Below are positions 59,775-64,000 of a DNA stretch of 64,000 nt, piece after piece (positions within the stretch are counted from its first letter, which is position 1; every line of letters starts with the position of its first letter). This DNA is from Pseudomonas gingeri (GTDB lineage Bacteria; Pseudomonadota; Gammaproteobacteria; Pseudomonadales; Pseudomonadaceae), in contig NZ_JACAOR010000014.1 of NCBI RefSeq assembly GCF_013386115.1, positions 248,001 through 312,000 on the forward strand. The letters run 5' to 3'. The notes under the pieces are model-generated. The model was not told where the DNA came from. It saw only the letters and a list, made by a program, of their open reading frames with translations, and searched no databases. A program made the translations under genes and the position numbers.

Positions 59775-60767
59775 ATGCCGTTACCGGGGTCCCGCAATTT
59801 GTTGACCGATGTACCTGGCGTCCTCGTCGGGCACGCTACCGACCGGCGTGTCGATACGGGCGTGACGGTGATCCGTACCGACGGTGCCTGGACCGCCAGC
59901 ATCGATATCCGCGGTGGCGGTCCGGGCGGTCGGGAGTCGGCGGCACTGGAACCGGAGAACATGGTCGGGCAGGTGCATGCGCTGGTGTTCGCCGGGGGCT
60001 CGGTGTTCGGCCTGGGGGCGGCGGATGCGGTGGCGGCGGCCCTGTCGCTGGAGGAAGTGGGCCTGCACCTGAAAGCCGGCGCGCCGGCGATTCCGATTGT
60101 TCCCGCTGCCGTCCTGCATGACCTGGCCAATGGCGGTGACAAGCACTGGGGGCTTGAACCGCCTTATCGCCGGCTGGGCTTCGAGGCGTTGGAAAATGCC
60201 GCCGAAGACTTTGCCCTGGGCTCGGTGGGGGCCGGTCGCGGCGCCATGGCCGGGGTGCTCAAGGGCGGCTTGGGATCGGCCTCGCTGGCACTCGACGACG
60301 GCCTGGTGGTGGCGGCGCTGGTGGTGGCCAATCCCATCGGTTCGGTGTACATGCCGGACGGTCGGACCTTCTGGTCCTGGCCCTGGGAAATCGCCGGCGA
60401 ATTCGGTGGCGTACGCCCGACGACCGTGATGGACACCAGTGACCCGATGCCCGAACTGTCGCGCCTGGACAGCATGGGACGGCTGCAGGCCGGGGCCAAT
60501 ACCACGCTGGTAGCGGTGGCCTGCAATGCCCGGCTGACCACGGCCGAGTGCAAGCGGGTGGCGATCATGGCCCAGGATGGCATTGCCCGGGCGGTGCGTC
60601 CGGCGCACCTGCCGTTCGATGGCGACACGGTGTTCGCCCTGGCTTCCGGCGCCTTGCCGTTGGTGGAAGGGCCGCGGCGCCAGGTGCAGATCGGCTGCAT
60701 CGGCGCGGCGGCGGCCGACTGCGTGGCGCGGGCGATTGCGCGGGGGGTGTTCGAAGCCCGGCGTTGA
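59775..60767 (+). CDS. P1-family (DmpA/NylC-like) self-processing amidase
   Basis: A 330-residue N-terminal-nucleophile hydrolase of the P1/S58 family. The N-terminus LLTDVPGVLVGHATDRRVDT and SIDIRGGGPGGRESAALEPE are typical. A likely autocleavage site is Asn242-Thr243 in AGANTTLVAVACNARLT, the arrangement known in nylon-oligomer hydrolase NylC (Asn266/Thr267), with two Asp in FDGDTVFALASG as in the NylC active site (Asp306/Asp308). DmpA relatives use Ser instead and cut D-aminopeptides or beta-peptides. Residues 60-80 include HALVFAGGSVFGLGAADAVA. It is divergent from the TonB-LLM operon. The longer frame from 59514 has no better start. Confidence 0.88.
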   Translation: MPLPGSRNLLTDVPGVLVGHATDRRVDTGVTVIRTDGAWTASIDIRGGGPGGRESAALEPENMVGQVHALVFAGGSVFGLGAADAVAAALSLEEVGLHLKAGAPAIPIVPAAVLHDLANGGDKHWGLEPPYRRLGFEALENAAEDFALGSVGAGRGAMAGVLKGGLGSASLALDDGLVVAALVVANPIGSVYMPDGRTFWSWPWEIAGEFGGVRPTTVMDTSDPMPELSRLDSMGRLQAGANTTLVAVACNARLTTAECKRVAIMAQDGIARAVRPAHLPFDGDTVFALASGALPLVEGPRRQVQIGCIGAAAADCVARAIARGVFEARR

Positions 60768-60830
60768 CGCGGGTGCGCCGAGCTCGTCGATGGCCGCCGG
60801 GGCGTCTGGTGGGACAGAGACGGGGGATGT

Positions 60831-61829
60831 CTATGCCACCCGCAACACAATCTTCCCGATATGATCGCCACCTTCCATCCGTGCATGGGCCTGGGCGGCG
60901 TCGGTGTAGGCATAGACCTTGTCGATCATCGGCAGGCAACGCCCGGCGTTCAGTACCGGCCACACATGCTCGCGCAATTGGGCAGCGATCTCGGCTTTTT
61001 CCTCCCGGGTGCGTGAGCGCAACAAGGAGCCGGTGATAATCGCGCGCTTGGCCATGATGGTCAGCAGGTCGACGTCATTGCCCTTGGCCCCGCCGAGGAA
61101 ACCCAGCATCACCAGGCGACCTTCCATGGCCAGGGCCTTGAGATTGTCGCCCAGGTACGAGCCGCCCATGATATCGAGGACTACGTTGACGCCTTTGTCG
61201 CCGGTCTTTTCGGCTATTACCCGGGCAAAATCCTGCTCGCGGTAATTGATCGGCTCGGCACCCAGGCTGGCGATGGCGGCGCATTTGTCGGGGCTGCCGG
61301 CGGTGGCGAAGGCCTCGATGCCGAATTCGCGGCACAGCATCAGTGCGGTGGTCCCGATACCGCTGGTGCCGCCGTGAATCAGCGCGCGCTGGCCTTTATG
61401 CACGCCGCCCAGGCCGAACAGGTTGGCCCAGACGGTGAAGAAGGTTTCCGGGATGGCGGCGGCCTGAATCCAGTCCATGCCTTCGGGAATCGGCAATGCC
61501 TGGCTGGCGGGCACCGTGCAGAACTGCGCGTAACCGCCGCCATTGGTCAGGGCACAGACTCTATCGCCGATGGCGTACTCGCTGACGCCATCGCCCAGCG
61601 CAGCCACTTCGCCGGCCACTTCCAGCCCCGGAATCGGGCTCATGCCGGGTTTCATCGGATACTTGCCGGCGCGCTGCAGGGCGTCCGGGCGATTGACCCC
61701 GGCGGCATGCACGCGAATCAGGATCTCGCCGGGGCCCGCCACCGGCACGTCGGCCCGGCGCGGTTGCAGGACTTCAGGGCCACCGGGGGTGGTGATTTCA
61801 ATCAGGGTCATTTCCTGGGGCAGGGTCAT
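60831..61829 (-). CDS. Quinone oxidoreductase, PIG3/QOR type
   Basis: A 332-residue medium-chain oxidoreductase lacking the zinc ligands, of the p53-inducible PIG3 type. It has VLQPRRADVPVAGPGEILIR, HAAGVNRPDALQRAGKYP, IPGLEVAGEVAALGDGVSEY, ALIHGGTSGIGTTALMLCRE (the NADPH motif) and LGFLGGAKGNDVDLL. It reduces quinones with NADPH and relieves oxidative stress. AAGGT stands eight bases before ATG 61829 (MTLPQE). The gene is divergent from a LysR regulator gene, with palindromes between them. Confidence 0.93.
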   Translation of the reverse strand: MTLPQEMTLIEITTPGGPEVLQPRRADVPVAGPGEILIRVHAAGVNRPDALQRAGKYPMKPGMSPIPGLEVAGEVAALGDGVSEYAIGDRVCALTNGGGYAQFCTVPASQALPIPEGMDWIQAAAIPETFFTVWANLFGLGGVHKGQRALIHGGTSGIGTTALMLCREFGIEAFATAGSPDKCAAIASLGAEPINYREQDFARVIAEKTGDKGVNVVLDIMGGSYLGDNLKALAMEGRLVMLGFLGGAKGNDVDLLTIMAKRAIITGSLLRSRTREEKAEIAAQLREHVWPVLNAGRCLPMIDKVYAYTDAAQAHARMEGGDHIGKIVLRVA

Positions 61830-62009
61830 GATCGGTACCTTATGCAGTGGGGCAGCAATGTTGGGCAACTGAAGCGGGACGGCGGTTCAACCAAGGTGTC
61901 GGCGCTGGCGGCACGATGATCGCGCCGCCGGCAATCCCGGGTGTTTTCTACTGGCGTCCAGCATATCGAGGATTAGTGATGCAATAATGCAGCGATTACA
62001 CGGCACTCA

Positions 62010-62025
62010 GATGCATATATGCATC
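62010..62025. promoter_or_regulatory. Perfect palindrome, likely LysR operator
   Basis: GATGCATATATGCATC is a perfect 16-base palindrome that ends 8 bases before the lysR start. A second partial copy, TGCAATAATGCA, lies at 61980-61991. Two sites of this type in the qor-lysR gap suit a LysR protein that represses itself and activates qor. Confidence 0.55.
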
Positions 62026-62033
62026 ACGGGGGG

Positions 62034-62912
62034 ATGATGAACTGGGATGATGCGCGAATGTTTCTGGCGGTGTGCCGCGAGTCGACGCTGCGTGGCGCGG
62101 CTCGGGTGCTGGGGGTCGACCAGGCCACCGTGGGGCGGCGGATCAACGCCCTGGAAAAGGCCCTGGATGCGACCTTGTTCCTGCGCACCTCCGATGGCTA
62201 CGCCTTGACCGCTCTCGGCGAGGCGGCCCTGCATTCGGTGGAAAAAATGGAACGCTCGGCCCAGGACCTGCAGCGCCAGATCCAGGGGCAGGATGATCGC
62301 CTGTCCGGCATCGTGCGGGTCAGCACCACCGACTCGCTGGCCATCGACTTCCTGATCCCGGCCATCGCCAGCCTGCACGAAAAACACCCGGATGTACGCG
62401 TGCAACTGGACGCTTCCACCCAGTTCCTCAGCCTGGCCAGGCGCGAAACCGATATCGCCGTGCGCAATGCCCGCCCGGACAGTCCCGACCTGATCGCCCG
62501 ACGCATTGCCCGCTGGCCGGTAGGGCTGTTCGCCTCCCAGGCCTATATAGACCGTCACGGCATCCCGGAACCCGGCGGCCTGTTCGAAGGACATGACCTG
62601 GTGCTGTATCAGCCCTACCTGCAAAACCAGAAGGACATGACCCTGGCATCCGAACCCCTGGGGCGCGGGCGCATAGTGACGACCCTGAGTTCCAGCCTGC
62701 TGGTGCGCCGCTCCATCGCCGCCGGTATCGGCATCGGCGAAGTCCCGGTGTACATCGGCGAAAAACATGGCCTGGTGCACCTCTGGCCGCAGCGCACGCG
62801 GCCCTTGCCCTACGACGTGTGGCTGGTGACCCACGCCGATCTGCGCCACACCGCGCGGGTACGGGTGGTGATCGATGAAATCGTCGCGGGGTTTGCCGGT
62901 ACCGGCGAGTAG
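62034..62912 (+). CDS. LysR-family transcriptional regulator of the qor-like gene
   Basis: A 292-residue LysR protein. The N-terminal winged helix shows MFLAVCRESTLRGAARVLGV and ATVGRRINALEKALDATLFL. A linker helix and an effector-binding domain follow (RLSGIVRVSTTDSLAIDFLI; ETDIAVRNARP). It is divergent from the quinone oxidoreductase gene with 204 bases between the starts. Met 62037 is an equally possible start one codon on. The usual role is to sense a quinone or electrophile and turn on qor, inferred from the arrangement. Confidence 0.9.
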   Translation: MMNWDDARMFLAVCRESTLRGAARVLGVDQATVGRRINALEKALDATLFLRTSDGYALTALGEAALHSVEKMERSAQDLQRQIQGQDDRLSGIVRVSTTDSLAIDFLIPAIASLHEKHPDVRVQLDASTQFLSLARRETDIAVRNARPDSPDLIARRIARWPVGLFASQAYIDRHGIPEPGGLFEGHDLVLYQPYLQNQKDMTLASEPLGRGRIVTTLSSSLLVRRSIAAGIGIGEVPVYIGEKHGLVHLWPQRTRPLPYDVWLVTHADLRHTARVRVVIDEIVAGFAGTGE

Positions 62913-62951
62913 TTCGATCGTTCCCGCGTGGTGGGACGATCGGCACCTGCG

Positions 62952-64000
62952 TCAGCCCGGCACGACCTGGTTGATCCGCGCCCTGGCCCGCTCGGCTTCC
63001 GAAGGCAGGCCGAGCGCGCTGTACACCCGCTCCAGATGTCGGTTGACCGGCACATCCAGCGCATCATGGCCACGGCGCAGTTCCAGGGTCTGCTGTGCCA
63101 CCAGCCAATCCTTCGAACGCAGCCGCGCATCGAGCTCGATCTGGGCGAACAGGTCGCGCTGGGCATGGCTGCCGCCGATATCGTTGAGCCGTGGCAACAC
63201 CCCGCTCAGGCGCTGTACCGCCGTTTCCCAGTCGCCACGGGCATGGGCCAGCAGGCCTTCGGCCAGGGGCAGGGTGACCTGGGCCCAGGTGGTCCGGCTG
63301 AAGGCCGGGGCAGTCAGGCCGCGCTCGCGCAAGGCCTCCAGCAACTGCTCCGCCTGCGGCTGTCCGGCCCGTGCCAGGCCGTACAGATACTGGACGCTGA
63401 GGAACGGTTGCACCGTATCGCCGGTTCGCGCTTGCAGGTAGGGCACCAGTGCCTGCCAGCGTTGCCCGACGTCGACCCCGGCCAGCTCCAGGCGGCCCAG
63501 CAGCGATACCGCGCCAACCTGGTCCTGGGAGTACTCCGGCAGGATGCCCCAGACGTGGCGGTCATAGATCTCCAGCACCCGCTGCTCCTGTCCGCGTGCC
63601 AGGTAGAACAGCGCCAGGTGCCACCAGTTATGGGTGTACATGAAGGAGTTGAGGCCTTCCCAGTGATCTTTCACGCTTTCGAGGAAATCGATGCCTTCCT
63701 CGATCCGGCCGTGGGTCAGCAGGACGTGGGCCAGGGCGTGCTGGGCCCAGGGCTCGTCGGCTTGCAGGTGCAGCGCCTGGCGCGCGGCGGCTTCGGCCTG
63801 GTCCAGCAAGTGGCATTGTTCATAGGCGAAGGCCAGCAGGCCGTGGCTGTGGGCGATCTCCGGCGCGGCGTCACGGGCCTTGAGGGCGATGCGCAGCAAC
63901 GCCGGCCAGTTGCCGCGATTGAACTCCACGTATTGGTTGAGCTTGGCGGCGAACAGGTCCCGGGGGAAACGGTCGAGCAACTGTTCGCTGAGGCCCAGTA
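62952..64000 (-). CDS. TPR protein, TTC38 family, N-terminus outside window
   Basis: A partial gene of more than 349 codons; the minus-strand frame stays open to the last base of the window. Tetratricopeptide-like helices are visible: HSHGLLAFAYEQCHLLDQAE, WAQHALAHVLLTHGRIEEGI and the TTC38 hallmark HNWWHLALFYLARGQEQRVL. Cytosolic repeat proteins of this family have no established bacterial role. The next start on the minus strand (TTG near 63980) is probably not the true one because the frame continues. It converges on the lysR gene (about 40 bases between the stops). Confidence 0.85.
   Translation of the reverse strand, partial: LGLSEQLLDRFPRDLFAAKLNQYVEFNRGNWPALLRIALKARDAAPEIAHSHGLLAFAYEQCHLLDQAEAAARQALHLQADEPWAQHALAHVLLTHGRIEEGIDFLESVKDHWEGLNSFMYTHNWWHLALFYLARGQEQRVLEIYDRHVWGILPEYSQDQVGAVSLLGRLELAGVDVGQRWQALVPYLQARTGDTVQPFLSVQYLYGLARAGQPQAEQLLEALRERGLTAPAFSRTTWAQVTLPLAEGLLAHARGDWETAVQRLSGVLPRLNDIGGSHAQRDLFAQIELDARLRSKDWLVAQQTLELRRGHDALDVPVNRHLERVYSALGLPSEAERARARINQVVPG

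Overview
The window looks like the chromosome of a plant- or soil-associated fluorescent Pseudomonas. The evidence is high-GC coding sequence with Pseudomonas-style REP palindromes, the 3' end of a cyclic-lipopeptide type NRPS with tandem thioesterases followed by macAB and a LuxR regulator, a complete achromobactin siderophore locus, Fur-box-like sites, and a candidate Hrp (type III) effector promoter. The species cannot be fixed from this sequence alone. Two genes are cut by the window edges: the NRPS on the left and a TPR protein on the right.

Layout. 1-9.2 kb: last NRPS module (T, dual C/E, A, T, TE, TE), macA, macB and a convergent luxR. 9.4-15.8 kb: mixed small genes (YfcF-type GST, an AT-rich unknown with an upstream Fur-like site, a DMT exporter divergent from a MocR regulator, a membrane protein and two exported unknowns). 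15.9-35.9 kb: about 20 kb of achromobactin genes on the + strand. A FecI/FecR/STN-receptor signalling set comes first, then acsF-D-E, an MFS exporter, acsC-B-A, the Cbr ferric uptake ABC system, and two accessory genes (FhuF-like reductase and RraA-like protein). 36-42.7 kb: FAD monooxygenase, GFA protein, a Cif-family deamidase behind a hrp box, a HEPN/Abi-like gene, a DUF6124-type gene with a folded leader, an MFS transporter and an ABM protein. 43-49.5 kb: DUF1176 protein, an M48 protease operon, an AraC regulator, a decayed locus carrying a Pseudomonas repeat, and an aldo/keto reductase. 49.7-60.8 kb: a sulfur/organic-compound scavenging block made of a molbindin-like protein plus SfnR-like sigma54 activator facing five flavin (LLM) monooxygenases and a TonB receptor. 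The receptor operon has a clear -24/-12 promoter. A NylC/DmpA-like hydrolase is divergent from the receptor. 60.8-64 kb: quinone oxidoreductase divergent from a LysR regulator, then the TPR protein.

How it fits together. Iron limitation would relieve Fur at the ECF sigma gene and at acsF. Ferric achromobactin at the receptor would then signal through FecR and the ECF factor. NIS synthetases AcsD, AcsC and AcsA build the citrate/serine/diaminobutyrate/2-oxoglutarate siderophore, YhcA exports it, and CbrABCD imports the ferric complex. The LLM block fits release of sulfite or carbon from sulfonates or sulfones under sigma54 control, but no SsuABC transporter is nearby.

The most notable item is at 38.1-39.0 kb. 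It is a 290-residue protein whose Cys118-His174-Gln194 spacing (56 and 20 residues) equals the Cys109-His165-Gln185 triad of the cyclomodulin Cif. Its promoter region carries a near-consensus HrpL box, so it is probably an uncharacterised type III effector that deamidates NEDD8 or ubiquitin.
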